From the NCBI RefSeq assembly GCF_000372825.1, contig NZ_KB910516.1, forward strand, positions 3,701,825 through 3,765,824: 64,000 nucleotides of DNA, read 5' to 3'. Made by a program: the position numbers and the translations under genes. Origin of the DNA: Methylobacterium sp. 77 (lineage in GTDB: Bacteria > Pseudomonadota > Alphaproteobacteria > Rhizobiales > Beijerinckiaceae). The notes below the pieces were generated by a model, which had not been told where the DNA came from, did no database searches, and saw only the letters and a list, made by a program, of their open reading frames with translations. Positions within the stretch are counted from its first letter, which is position 1, and each line of letters starts with the position of its first letter. Of this stretch, positions 1-7,780 are shown piece after piece.

Positions 1-17
1 GTTCGTGCCGGACGTCG

Positions 18-1340
18 TTATTCGGCGGCCGTGCGGGCGCCCTGGCCGAAACGGCGCTCGATATAGTCGATCACCACCGTCTCGAAATCCTTGGCGAGCG
101 TCGCGCCGCGCAGGGTCATCGCCTTCTTGCCGTCGATGAAGACCGGGGCGGTGGGGGTCTCGCCGGTGCCCGGAAGCGAGATGCCGATATCGGCATGCTT
201 CGATTCGCCGGGACCGTTGACGATGCAGCCCATCACCGCGACGTTCAGGCCTTCCACACCCGGATAGGTCTTCTTCCATTCCGGCATCGAGGTGACGATC
301 CAGTTCTGGATGTCGCGGGCGAGTTCCTGGAACGTGGTCGAGGTGGTGCGGCCACAGCCGGGACAGGCGGCGACCATCGGCACGAAGGTGCGGAAGCCCA
401 TGGTCTGCAGGAGTTCCTGCGAGGCCTTGACCTCGACGGTGCGGTCACCGCCGGGCTCGGGGGTCAGCGAGTAGCGGATCGTGTCGCCGATGCCTTCCTG
501 GAGCAGCACGCCGATCGCCGCGGAGGCGGCGACGAGGCCCTTCGAGCCCATGCCGGCCTCGGTGAGACCGAGATGGATCGCGTAATCCGAGCGCTTGGCG
601 ACCTCGCGGTAGACCGCGATGAGGTCCTGCACCGCCGAGACCTTGGCCGAGAGGATGATCCGGTCCTTGCCGAGACCGAGTTCTTCCGCGCGCTGGGCCG
701 AGGACAGGGCCGAGCGCACCATGGCCTCGCGCATCACGGCGCGTGCGTCGATGGGGCGTGCGGACTTGGCGTTCTCATCCATCAGGTGCGTGAGCAGCGC
801 CTCGTCGAGGGAGCCCCAATTGGCACCGATGCGGATGGTCTTGCCGTAGCGGACCGCCTGCTCGACGATGGTCGAGAATTGCGTGTCCTTCTTCTCCTTG
901 AAGCCGACATTGCCCGGATTGATCCGGTACTTGGACAGGGCTTCGGCGCAGGCCGGATGATCGGACAAGAGCTTGTGGCCGATATAGTGGAAGTCGCCCA
1001 CCAGCGGCACGTGGACGCCGATGCGCGCCAGCCGGTCGCGGATCTTCGGCACCGCCGCCGCCGCCTCGTCGCGGTCGACGGTGATGCGCACGAGTTCGGA
1101 GCCGGCCCGCGACAGGGCGGCGACCTGCGCCACCGTGGCATCGATATCGGCCGTGTCGGTGTTGGTCATCGACTGGACGACGACCGGAGCGCCTCCGCCG
1201 ACGGTGACGGCTCCCTCGCCCTCGCCGACCGTGACACCCACCGTACGGTGGCGCGGCGCGGGACCGGCGATCTCCGGGCCGGAGATCGAGATACCGGGGC
1301 CGAAGGGATCGGCGGAGTTGGCTTCCATCATGGCGTCCAT
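18..1340 (-). CDS. ispG: 4-hydroxy-3-methylbut-2-enyl diphosphate synthase (IspG/GcpE)
   Basis: This cytosolic 4Fe-4S enzyme of the MEP isoprenoid pathway converts methylerythritol cyclodiphosphate to HMBPP. The 440-residue product has the TIM-barrel N-terminal part and the C-terminal cluster-binding part: Cys326 and Cys329 in a CPGCG motif, Cys372 in [10 protein letters not shown], and the conserved Glu379 of that motif. The length suits the bacterial family without the plant insertion. The start may be the first ATG or one of two Met codons a few residues in; the first is preceded by AAGGTC. A perfect GATCTCCGG/CCGGAGATC inverted repeat lies inside the first 30 codons (about 1268-1287). It stands alone, divergent from the patatin gene. 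The identification is secure. Confidence 0.97.
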   Translation of the reverse strand: MDAMMEANSADPFGPGISISGPEIAGPAPRHRTVGVTVGEGEGAVTVGGGAPVVVQSMTNTDTADIDATVAQVAALSRAGSELVRITVDRDEAAAAVPKIRDRLARIGVHVPLVGDFHYIGHKLLSDHPACAEALSKYRINPGNVGFKEKKDTQFSTIVEQAVRYGKTIRIGANWGSLDEALLTHLMDENAKSARPIDARAVMREAMVRSALSSAQRAEELGLGKDRIILSAKVSAVQDLIAVYREVAKRSDYAIHLGLTEAGMGSKGLVAASAAIGVLLQEGIGDTIRYSLTPEPGGDRTVEVKASQELLQTMGFRTFVPMVAACPGCGRTTSTTFQELARDIQNWIVTSMPEWKKTYPGVEGLNVAVMGCIVNGPGESKHADIGISLPGTGETPTAPVFIDGKKAMTLRGATLAKDFETVVIDYIERRFGQGARTAAE

Positions 1341-1757
1341 CGCTGACCTTGCATGTGGCCTTGCCTGCCCGGAAAGCGGGCGCAGGGCCAGGGTCGTCTG
1401 GTATCGAATTCTGCCGACTTCTCGCGAAGATCGGGTGAAGGGTCCGGACTTCGAGGACCCTGCCGGTTAGCTGAGATGGCGTGCCGCATGCGTCAAGGCC
1501 GCATGCCACATGGCGAAGCCACGTGGCGATACGGTCCGCGCGCAGCATTCCGGCCCAGCGTCGGGTGACATGTCTTATCCCATGGCCGATGTCGAGGGAA
1601 TTGGCGCAGTGCGACATGTCCGCCACAGCGACGGCCCAAGCGGAACCGATCCATGCAGCCAGCGGTTTGCTGCCCTGCGACCTTTGATGCTGCACCGCAC
1701 CATGACCATGTTCCCGTCTCCGATGCGCCTGTGCAATCCTCCCATGTGGAGCTGACG
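1341..1757. other. intergenic region between ispG and the patatin gene
   Basis: This 417-bp gap separates two divergent genes and should hold both promoters. I see no RNA gene. The palindrome GACATGTC occurs twice, at 1567-1574 and 1613-1620, 46 bp apart, which could be an operator pair. A near-perfect hairpin (CCACATGGC/GCCACGTGG) lies around 1507-1527. Short reading frames here are not convincing. Confidence 0.4.
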
Positions 1758-2867
1758 ATGCTCGATTCCCAACAGCCTGCCCCCGCCGATTCGCTCTCGA
1801 CCGACGTCGAGACGGTCCAACCGCGGCCCGTCGCGCACCCGGCCGTCAGCCTGGCCGGTCCGAACGCCGAGAAGACCGTGGCACTGGCGCTTCAGGGCGG
1901 CGGCGCGCACGGCGCCTTCACCTGGGGCGTGCTCGATGCCCTGATCGAGGATGGCCGCCTCGCCTTCGAAGCCGTGACCGGCGCCAGCGCCGGCGCGATG
2001 AACGCGGTGGTGATGGTGGACGGGTGGGTCGCCGGCGGCCCCGACGGCGCCCGCGCCGCCCTCGACCGGTTCTGGCGCGAGGCGAGTCTCGACGGCGACC
2101 TGTGGCCGGCCCAGCGTGGCGTCTTCGATCACGTGTTCGATTTCTGGAGCCAGAACCCGGTCCTCGATTTCTGGACCCGCGCCCTGAAGACGAGCCCTTA
2201 CGTCTCCAATCCGCTCAACGTGAACCCGCTGCGCAAGGCCTTGGCCAAGCACGTGGATTTCGACCGCCTTCGCTCGGCCCAGACCGCCGGCATCTATGTC
2301 TCGGCCACCAATGTCTGGACCGGCAAGCTCGCCATCTTCGAGCGTGAAGCCCTGAGTGTCGACCACCTGATGGCCTCGGCCTGCCTGCCGACCGTGTTCC
2401 AGGCGGTGGAGATCGACGGCGTGCCCTACTGGGATGGAGGCTATCTCGGCAATCCGCCGATCTACCCGCTGTTTCACGGAGCCCAGACCCGCGACGTCGT
2501 GCTGGTTCAGATCAACCCGGTGGAGCGCCGGGAGACCCCGCGCTCGCGCGAGGAGATTCAGGACCGGCTCAACGAGATCACCTTCAACGCCAACCTGATG
2601 CGGGAATTGCGCGCCATCGACTTCGTCGACGGATTGATCGAGGACGGCGTGCTCGGTCGCAACGACTATCATCGCATGCTGGTCCATCGCATCGACGGGA
2701 CCGGAGCCCTCGACGATTACAAGGCGTCCTCGCGGATGGATGCCCGGATCGGCTCGTTCGAGGATCTCCGCGACAAGGGCCGTGCGGCGGCGCAGGCTTG
2801 GCTGGCCGAGCATTACGAGGGCATCGGCCGCGACTGCACCCTGAATCTGAAGGCGACCTATCAATAG
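1758..2867 (+). CDS. patatin-like phospholipase
   Basis: A predicted serine acyl hydrolase of the patatin family, probably acting on phospholipid or other acyl esters. The 369-residue product has the oxyanion motif GGGAHGAF near residues 48-54, the nucleophile elbow GASAG with Ser77, and the catalytic-dyad Asp226 in the DGG motif. The frame is open back to 1653, but I chose the ATG at 1758 because GTGGAGCTGACG precedes it and the family core starts about 40 residues later. No signal peptide or membrane segment is visible, so it is probably cytosolic or peripheral. The substrate cannot be deduced. A stem-loop follows its stop. Confidence 0.88.
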   Translation: MLDSQQPAPADSLSTDVETVQPRPVAHPAVSLAGPNAEKTVALALQGGGAHGAFTWGVLDALIEDGRLAFEAVTGASAGAMNAVVMVDGWVAGGPDGARAALDRFWREASLDGDLWPAQRGVFDHVFDFWSQNPVLDFWTRALKTSPYVSNPLNVNPLRKALAKHVDFDRLRSAQTAGIYVSATNVWTGKLAIFEREALSVDHLMASACLPTVFQAVEIDGVPYWDGGYLGNPPIYPLFHGAQTRDVVLVQINPVERRETPRSREEIQDRLNEITFNANLMRELRAIDFVDGLIEDGVLGRNDYHRMLVHRIDGTGALDDYKASSRMDARIGSFEDLRDKGRAAAQAWLAEHYEGIGRDCTLNLKATYQ

Positions 2868-2873
2868 TCCGTC

Positions 2874-2898
2874 GCCCGGCCGGATTAGACGGCCGGGC
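2874..2898 (+). terminator. stem-loop after the patatin gene
   Basis: Perfect 9-bp inverted repeat GCCCGGCCG/CGGCCGGGC with a 7-nt loop, beginning 7 bases after the patatin stop and ending 17 bases before the sigma factor ATG. There is no T-tract. It is a likely terminator or attenuator, and any sigma-gene promoter must overlap it or lie upstream. Confidence 0.55.
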
Positions 2899-2915
2899 TC
2901 ACGCGTTGATTGCTG

Positions 2916-3563
2916 ATGACGGCCGAACCGACTCAGACCGCCTCCGCCTCCTCCATCGTCGACCTTCTGGTCCCGTTGCGACGCTATGCGCGCTCGCTGA
3001 CGCGGGATGCGCTGAAGGCCGACGATCTCGTCCACGATACCCTCGTCCGCGCGTTGGAATCCGGCCTCTCCGTGAGGCCGAACACCAATCTGCGGACGTG
3101 GATGATGACCGTGCTGCATAACGTCTTCATCGACGATCAACGCCGTAAGCGGGTCGAAGCCCGCCACGTCGAATCACTCGTCCAGATGGGCGACGAGAGC
3201 GTGCCACCCTCCCAGGAAGGGCAGGTGCGCCTCGCCCAGATCCGCCAGGCCTTCCTGACCCTGCCGGAGGAGCAGCGCGCCGCGCTCCACCTCGTGACCC
3301 TCGAAGGCATGGCCTATGCCGACGCGGCCGACGTGCTCGGAATTCCTATCGGGACCCTGATGTCCCGGCTCGGTCGTGGTCGCGCCGCCCTGCGCGCCTT
3401 CGAGGAGGGAGAGGCCGGTAGCGGCCGGAATCGCTCCGAACCGTCGCAGGGCGGAGGCTCGATCAAGCCCGAGCGTCCGCACCTGCGTCTCGTGAGCGAC
3501 TGGAGCGGCCAGGATACCCGCCACGACACGAGGATAGCCCCCAAAGCCGTCGGCGGATCGTAA
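2916..3563 (+). CDS. ECF-family RNA polymerase sigma factor
   Basis: An extracytoplasmic-function sigma factor that would direct RNA polymerase to a stress regulon. The product has 215 residues from the ATG at 2916; a TTG lies two codons upstream. Region 2 spans about residues 14-85 (DDLVHDTLVRAL, then NLRTWMMTVLHN). Region 4 is about residues 105-160 with its helix-turn-helix (LPEEQRAALHLVTLEGMAYADAA). A basic, variable tail of about 50 residues follows. The next gene, 82 bp downstream on the same strand, looks like its membrane-anchored anti-sigma factor, as is usual for ECF pairs. The lack of a PhyR or NepR gene beside it argues against its being the main EcfG general-stress factor, though that is not decisive. 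Confidence 0.9.
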   Translation: MTAEPTQTASASSIVDLLVPLRRYARSLTRDALKADDLVHDTLVRALESGLSVRPNTNLRTWMMTVLHNVFIDDQRRKRVEARHVESLVQMGDESVPPSQEGQVRLAQIRQAFLTLPEEQRAALHLVTLEGMAYADAADVLGIPIGTLMSRLGRGRAALRAFEEGEAGSGRNRSEPSQGGGSIKPERPHLRLVSDWSGQDTRHDTRIAPKAVGGS

Positions 3564-3579
3564 GGGCATCGAACTCGTG

Positions 3580-3599
3580 GGTACTCGGTCGAGAGTACC
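3580..3599 (+). other. hairpin between sigma and anti-sigma genes
   Basis: GGTACTC/GAGTACC arms of 7 bp with a GGTCGA loop, in the 82-bp gap. It could be an attenuator that lowers anti-sigma expression relative to the sigma factor, or an operator. No T-run follows. Confidence 0.4.
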
Positions 3600-3644
3600 A
3601 GGACTGCATCGAGGCGCGGCCTCTTCCGACTCGTCGAACTGGAA

Positions 3645-4424
3645 ATGCCCGTCATGATCGACCCGATCACCGACAGTGACCTCGCCGCCTTCGTCGATGG
3701 CCAACTCGACGTCATGCGCCGGCTCGAGGTCGAAGCCTACCTCGCACGCACGCCCGCTGCCGCGGCGCGGGTGATGGCCGAGATGCATGACAGGGACGCC
3801 CTGCGCCAGGCCTTCTCGCAACTGCCGGGACCCGGCCCCGAGCGCAACCGCTCCGCGGCCCGTCGCCTCGACCGGTCCATGGCATGGCGCCGCTTCGGCG
3901 ACCGGCTGAAGCGCGCGGCGGTGATCGTGCTCCTCGTCGGCGCCGGTTGGATCGCGCATTCGGATACCGGCGAGTTCGGCGTGCCCGACACCTTCGCCGC
4001 GCCGGTGGATCCGGCCCTGGTGGCCGATGCGCGCCAGGCCAGGGAGGCGGCCCAGATCCGCGTCCGCCTCGGCTCGCGTGCGACGCCGAGCTACGACAAG
4101 GCCGGCATTTCGAACGCCACGGGCATCGTCCTGCCGGATCTTCCGGGGGATTGGTCCGTGCGCGACGTCCAGATCGTGCCCGGACGCCACGGCGCGGGCG
4201 TCGAGGTTCTGATCGATGCACCCGACCTCGGCGAAGTCTCCCTCTTCGCCGCACGCGCCACCAACGAGGCGATCTCGACCGGTGAGGTGACGAGCCCGGG
4301 CGACGGCGAGACCGCCTACTGGACCGCGGGACGCTCGGTCTACGCGCTCAGCGGCAGCGGCCATCGGAGCGCGCTGCAGGAGGCGGCCCGCCGCCTCGCC
4401 TCCATCGACACCACCAACCGCTGA
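3645..4424 (+). CDS. putative membrane-anchored anti-sigma factor
   Basis: This 259-residue protein is probably the inner-membrane anti-sigma factor of the preceding ECF sigma gene. The N-terminal segment, residues 8-60, has the pattern typical of such proteins (a DLAAFVDGQLD stretch, then a helical region with AYLARTPAAAARV). A single hydrophobic segment follows at about residues 91-105, leaving the C-terminal 150 residues in the periplasm. I see no HxxxCxxC zinc motif, so it is not a ZAS-type anti-sigma factor. The start could also be the second Met (3654); neither has a strong ribosome binding site. The role rests mostly on N-terminal resemblance, topology and position. Confidence 0.72.
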   Translation: MPVMIDPITDSDLAAFVDGQLDVMRRLEVEAYLARTPAAAARVMAEMHDRDALRQAFSQLPGPGPERNRSAARRLDRSMAWRRFGDRLKRAAVIVLLVGAGWIAHSDTGEFGVPDTFAAPVDPALVADARQAREAAQIRVRLGSRATPSYDKAGISNATGIVLPDLPGDWSVRDVQIVPGRHGAGVEVLIDAPDLGEVSLFAARATNEAISTGEVTSPGDGETAYWTAGRSVYALSGSGHRSALQEAARRLASIDTTNR

Positions 4425-4429
4425 TCGCC

Positions 4430-4455
4430 CTGAGACCGGTCGAGCCGGGTCTCAG
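4430..4455. terminator. bidirectional stem-loop between anti-sigma gene and ribF
   Basis: CTGAGACC/GGTCTCAG, 8-bp arms with a 10-nt loop, between two convergent genes. The right arm includes the ribF stop codon. It suits termination from both sides. Confidence 0.6.
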
Positions 4456-5474
4456 CCGATCATCGATGGAACGCCGTCGGCGGCGATGAGGGTGCGCGCC
4501 TCGGCGGCATCCACATCCATGCGCGCGATCAGGGCCTCGGCCCCTGAGAAGCGCTCTTCACCGCGGATGTAACCCAGGAACTCCACGGCGATGGTCCGGC
4601 CGTAGAGGTCGCCCGAGAACCCGAACAGGTTGACCTCGAGCAACGGCGCGCCGTCGTCGAAGGTCGGGCGCCGGCCGTAGCTCGCCACGCCGTCCCGCAC
4701 CGTCCCGTCGGGCAATCCGACGCGGACGGCGTAGATGCCGTGCGCGAGAGCGCAATCGGGCAGGGCCATGTTGGCCGTGGGATAGCCCAGTGTCCGGCCA
4801 CGCTTGTCGCCATGCCGGACCTCGCCGCAGACGAACCAGCGATAGCCGAGCAACCGGTTCGCGAGGGTGATGTCGCCCCGCCGCAAGGCTTCCCGGATCG
4901 CACTCGACGAGACGGGAGCCTCGCCCTCCCCGATGGAGACGGCGGGGATGATCCGGCAGTTCAAGGAGGCTTCCGCGCAGAGCCGGGCCAGCACGTCCGG
5001 CGTGCCCTCGCGTCCTCGCCCGAAATGGAAGTCGTGGCCGATCACGACGCCGGAAAGGCCGAGATCGCGCTTGAGCAGGCCGTGGACGAAATCGGCGGCG
5101 GTCGTCCCCGCCATCGTCGCGTCGAAACGGCGCACGATCAGGCCGTCGAGCCCGAGGCGGGCGAAGACGACCTCCTTGGCGGCCGGCCCCGTCAGCCGGA
5201 ACATCGGCAGATCGGGAGCGAAATAGGCGCGGGGATGGGGCTCGAAGGTCAGCATCACCGCCGGCAGCCCGTGCCTGTCCGCCTCCTCGCGGACAGCCTC
5301 GACCAGGGCGCCGTGGCCCCGGTGCACGCCATCGAAATTGCCGATCGCGGCGATGGCTCCGGCAAGGTTCGCCGGCACCGCCTCGTCCTCGCGGCAGATC
5401 GTGAAGGGCCGCTCCGATGGGGAGCCGGCTCCGGGGCGCGCGGAAGGATCGTCGGCTGGCGCCATCGGGTTCAA
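4452..5474 (-). CDS. ribF: bifunctional riboflavin kinase / FAD synthetase
   Basis: RibF phosphorylates riboflavin to FMN and adenylylates FMN to FAD in the cytosol. The 340-residue product has the N-terminal nucleotidyltransferase domain with GNFDGVHRGH at residues 45-54, and the C-terminal riboflavin kinase domain marked by the TLGYPTANM stretch in the last 120 residues. Both activities should be intact. The extra 25-residue N-terminus is Pro/Ser-rich and poorly conserved, so the real start may be a few codons inside. It is transcribed alone, convergent with the anti-sigma gene. Confidence 0.95.
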   Translation of the reverse strand: MNPMAPADDPSARPGAGSPSERPFTICREDEAVPANLAGAIAAIGNFDGVHRGHGALVEAVREEADRHGLPAVMLTFEPHPRAYFAPDLPMFRLTGPAAKEVVFARLGLDGLIVRRFDATMAGTTAADFVHGLLKRDLGLSGVVIGHDFHFGRGREGTPDVLARLCAEASLNCRIIPAVSIGEGEAPVSSSAIREALRRGDITLANRLLGYRWFVCGEVRHGDKRGRTLGYPTANMALPDCALAHGIYAVRVGLPDGTVRDGVASYGRRPTFDDGAPLLEVNLFGFSGDLYGRTIAVEFLGYIRGEERFSGAEALIARMDVDAAEARTLIAADGVPSMIG

Positions 5475-5741
5475 GCGGTCTCGAAAAAGCGGTGGACGAC
5501 GCGGCGCCCATGGGAGAATTCGCGCGGAACCTGTCGAAAAGCCAAGGGAGGGTCAAGGGAAGCAACGGGGCAGATCGCAACGGGATGCGCGATCCCTTGC
5601 GCAGTTAACCGCTTCGCAATGCCGATCGCGGTACTTTCATGAATGAGAGGCGGCGCGTGGCGGCGCTTCCCCAAGACATTGCCACTTATCTGGGTCGCGG
5701 CACGCCGCACCGGCCCTTGCACCGACGGAGCACCCCGACCC

Positions 5742-6125
5742 ATGGCCCTCGATCTCGGCATGCCGATCCTCGTCGTGGACGATTATCAGACGATGGTCCG
5801 CATCATTCGCAACCTGCTCAAGCAGCTCGGCTTCGAAGAGGTCGACGATGCGTCCGACGGTACCGCCGCCCTCGCCCGACTGAAGAACCGCAAATACGGC
5901 CTCGTGATCTCCGATTGGAACATGGAGCCGATGACCGGTTACGAGCTGCTGCGCCACGTCCGCGCCGACGAAGCTCTGCGCACCACGCCGTTCATCATGG
6001 TCACCGCCGAGTCGAAGACCGAGAACGTGATCGCCGCCAAGAAGGCGGGCGTGAACAACTACATCGTCAAGCCCTTCAATGCGGCGACCCTGAAGAGCAA
6101 GATCGAAGCTGTCTGCGGCGCCTGA
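5742..6125 (+). CDS. CheY-type single-domain response regulator
   Basis: A 127-residue stand-alone receiver domain. It keeps the acidic pair Asp13-Asp14, the phospho-acceptor Asp58 (in VISDWN), Thr88 and Lys110 (in VKPF), so it should accept phosphate from a CheA-type kinase. The DWNMEP context is the usual chemotaxis CheY form. The frame is open back to 5643, but the ATG at 5742 follows a GGAG at suitable distance and matches the family start. The next gene is CheZ-like, which supports a role in flagellar motor control; no cheA, cheW or receptor gene is in the window. Confidence 0.93.
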   Translation: MALDLGMPILVVDDYQTMVRIIRNLLKQLGFEEVDDASDGTAALARLKNRKYGLVISDWNMEPMTGYELLRHVRADEALRTTPFIMVTAESKTENVIAAKKAGVNNYIVKPFNAATLKSKIEAVCGA

Positions 6126-6180
6126 GCCGCGGACTCGCTCCTCTTCTTCAGCGATTGACATGGGCGTGGAGCGATCGGCG

Positions 6181-6720
6181 ATGGTCATGGCGCAACAAGC
6201 ACGAACGGTCGGCAAGACACCGGCAGCGACCCGACCGACGCTGATCCGGGAGCTGGTCGAGATCGCCGACTACATCGCGCATGTCCGCAAGGAGATCGCG
6301 GCGCTCCGGGCAAACGAGCTTACCCGCGATCGGTTGCCGATGGCGCATGAGGAACTCGGCAGCGTCGTCGAAGCGACGGCGGGCGCGACGAACTCCATCA
6401 TGACGGCAGCCGAGGAAATCCTCAGCCTGCCTGACGACAAGAACTACCGCGCCGCCGTCGAGGCGCGGATGAACGACATCTTCGAGGCCTGCACGTTCCA
6501 GGACATTACCGGTCAACGCATCTCGAAGGTCAGCGAGTCCCTGCGACAGCTCGAAAGCCGCCTGTCGCGCTTCGCCGCCGCCGTGAAGGCGAAGGACGAG
6601 GGCGGCGTCGACCCGGCCGAGGTGGAGCGTCGGGTGCGTGCCGAGCTGCTCCTTCTCAACGGACCTCAGATCAAGGGGCCGGCCACGGCCCAGGACGAGA
6701 TCGACGCCCTGTTCTCCTGA
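6181..6720 (+). CDS. CheZ-like phosphatase of CheY-P
   Basis: A mostly helical protein of 179 residues, predicted to dephosphorylate phospho-CheY. The decisive stretch is ACTFQDITGQRISKV around residues 104-117, which matches the CheZ active-site helix carrying the catalytic Gln. The C-terminus, QDEIDALFS, resembles the CheY-docking tail of CheZ. An upstream in-frame ATG exists at 6160; I prefer 6181 because GGAG lies 9 bases before it. It is 55 bp downstream of cheY and probably in one operon with it. Many alphaproteobacteria use phosphate sinks or divergent CheZ forms instead of enteric CheZ, so function is inferred from the motif and the tail. Confidence 0.82.
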   Translation: MVMAQQARTVGKTPAATRPTLIRELVEIADYIAHVRKEIAALRANELTRDRLPMAHEELGSVVEATAGATNSIMTAAEEILSLPDDKNYRAAVEARMNDIFEACTFQDITGQRISKVSESLRQLESRLSRFAAAVKAKDEGGVDPAEVERRVRAELLLLNGPQIKGPATAQDEIDALFS

Positions 6721-6763
6721 CACTCGCGGTCTCGTCGGCCACGCATGACGAGGTCGGGAGACG

Positions 6764-7678
6764 CTACCAGACCAGCCGTTCGATGACGGCATCGGGGCGG
6801 ACGTCCTGACGGGCGAGCCATTCGGCCACCTCACCCAGCCTGTCGTGCTCGGCGAGAACGCCCAGCTCTTCCGCATGGATGCCGCGCGCCACCAACAGGT
6901 TCGGGATGCCGTAGGCCGCGGCCCCGGCAATGTCGGTGCGCAGGGCGTCGCCGACGGCGAGGACGCGAGCGACGTCCGGCACGAGCCCGCCATCGAGATC
7001 TCCCGCCATGGCGAGCGCCGCCTCGTAGACCGGGCGGTACGGCTTGCCGGCATAGGTCACCGCGCCGCCGATCTCCGCATAGGCCTGTGCGATCAGACCG
7101 GCGCAGGGAATGAGCTTCTTCTCGCGCTCGACCACGAGGTCGGGATTGGCGCAGATCATCGGCACCTCCCGCGCCCGGAACCCGGCCAGGATGTCGCGGT
7201 AATCGTCCGCCGTCTCGCAGGTATCGTCGAACAGGCCGGTGCAGACCACGCGATCCGCCTCCTCCGCCGCCACGAGCCGAAGGTCGAGTCCGTCGAAGAT
7301 CGTCGCGTCGCGCTCCGGCCCGAGATGATGGATGCGCTCGCCGGGATGCTCGGCGATCAGCCGCCGGGTCAGGTCGCCCGAAGTCAGGATCGCATCGTAG
7401 GCCTCGCGCGGCACGCCGTAGCCGTCGAGGATGACCTGTACGCCGGCCCAGGGGCGGGGCGCGTTGGAGACGAGGATGACCCGCCGCCGGCGACCGTCCT
7501 CGGGCAGATTGCGAAATCGGATCAGGGCATCGCCCGCGCCCTGATGCGCCCGCGTTCCGTCATGGAGCACGCCCCAGACGTCGCACAGGATCAGGTCGTA
7601 GCGCTCGGCGACGACGGAGAACCCATCCAGGATCGGGATGTGAGCCGCCTTCGTGGCGCGCGCGATCGTTTCGCTCAT
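6764..7678 (-). CDS. HAD-superfamily class IIA hydrolase (TIGR01459-like)
   Basis: A predicted cytosolic phosphatase of the HAD class IIA group (NagD/pNPPase-like cap). The 304-residue product starts its core with the DxWGVLHDG nucleophile motif at residues 33-40, carries the VSNAPR motif II, and ends with a GDALRTDIAGA motif IV that holds the Mg-binding acidic pair. This fits an alphaproteobacterial family annotated as sugar phosphatase; the true substrate is unknown. It is convergent with cheZ and has no obvious operon partner. Confidence 0.88.
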   Translation of the reverse strand: MSETIARATKAAHIPILDGFSVVAERYDLILCDVWGVLHDGTRAHQGAGDALIRFRNLPEDGRRRRVILVSNAPRPWAGVQVILDGYGVPREAYDAILTSGDLTRRLIAEHPGERIHHLGPERDATIFDGLDLRLVAAEEADRVVCTGLFDDTCETADDYRDILAGFRAREVPMICANPDLVVEREKKLIPCAGLIAQAYAEIGGAVTYAGKPYRPVYEAALAMAGDLDGGLVPDVARVLAVGDALRTDIAGAAAYGIPNLLVARGIHAEELGVLAEHDRLGEVAEWLARQDVRPDAVIERLVW

Positions 7679-7780
7679 GAGGCAGGCCTGACTGGCAAGG
7701 AATGGGTGCGAACGGGAATGGCCGACCGGTTAGGCCGGCCGGGGGCTGAAATCAACGCACCGGCATCATGGCGCGGGAGC

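Noticed and set aside
195..1346. 383-codon plus-strand frame opposite ispG
   Set aside because: Antisense of a complete IspG with both cluster motifs; the product is unlike any protein family.
1575..3167. 530-codon minus-strand frame across the patatin and sigma genes
   Set aside because: It runs antisense through two well-supported genes and an intergenic hairpin, and its composition is that of a shadow frame.
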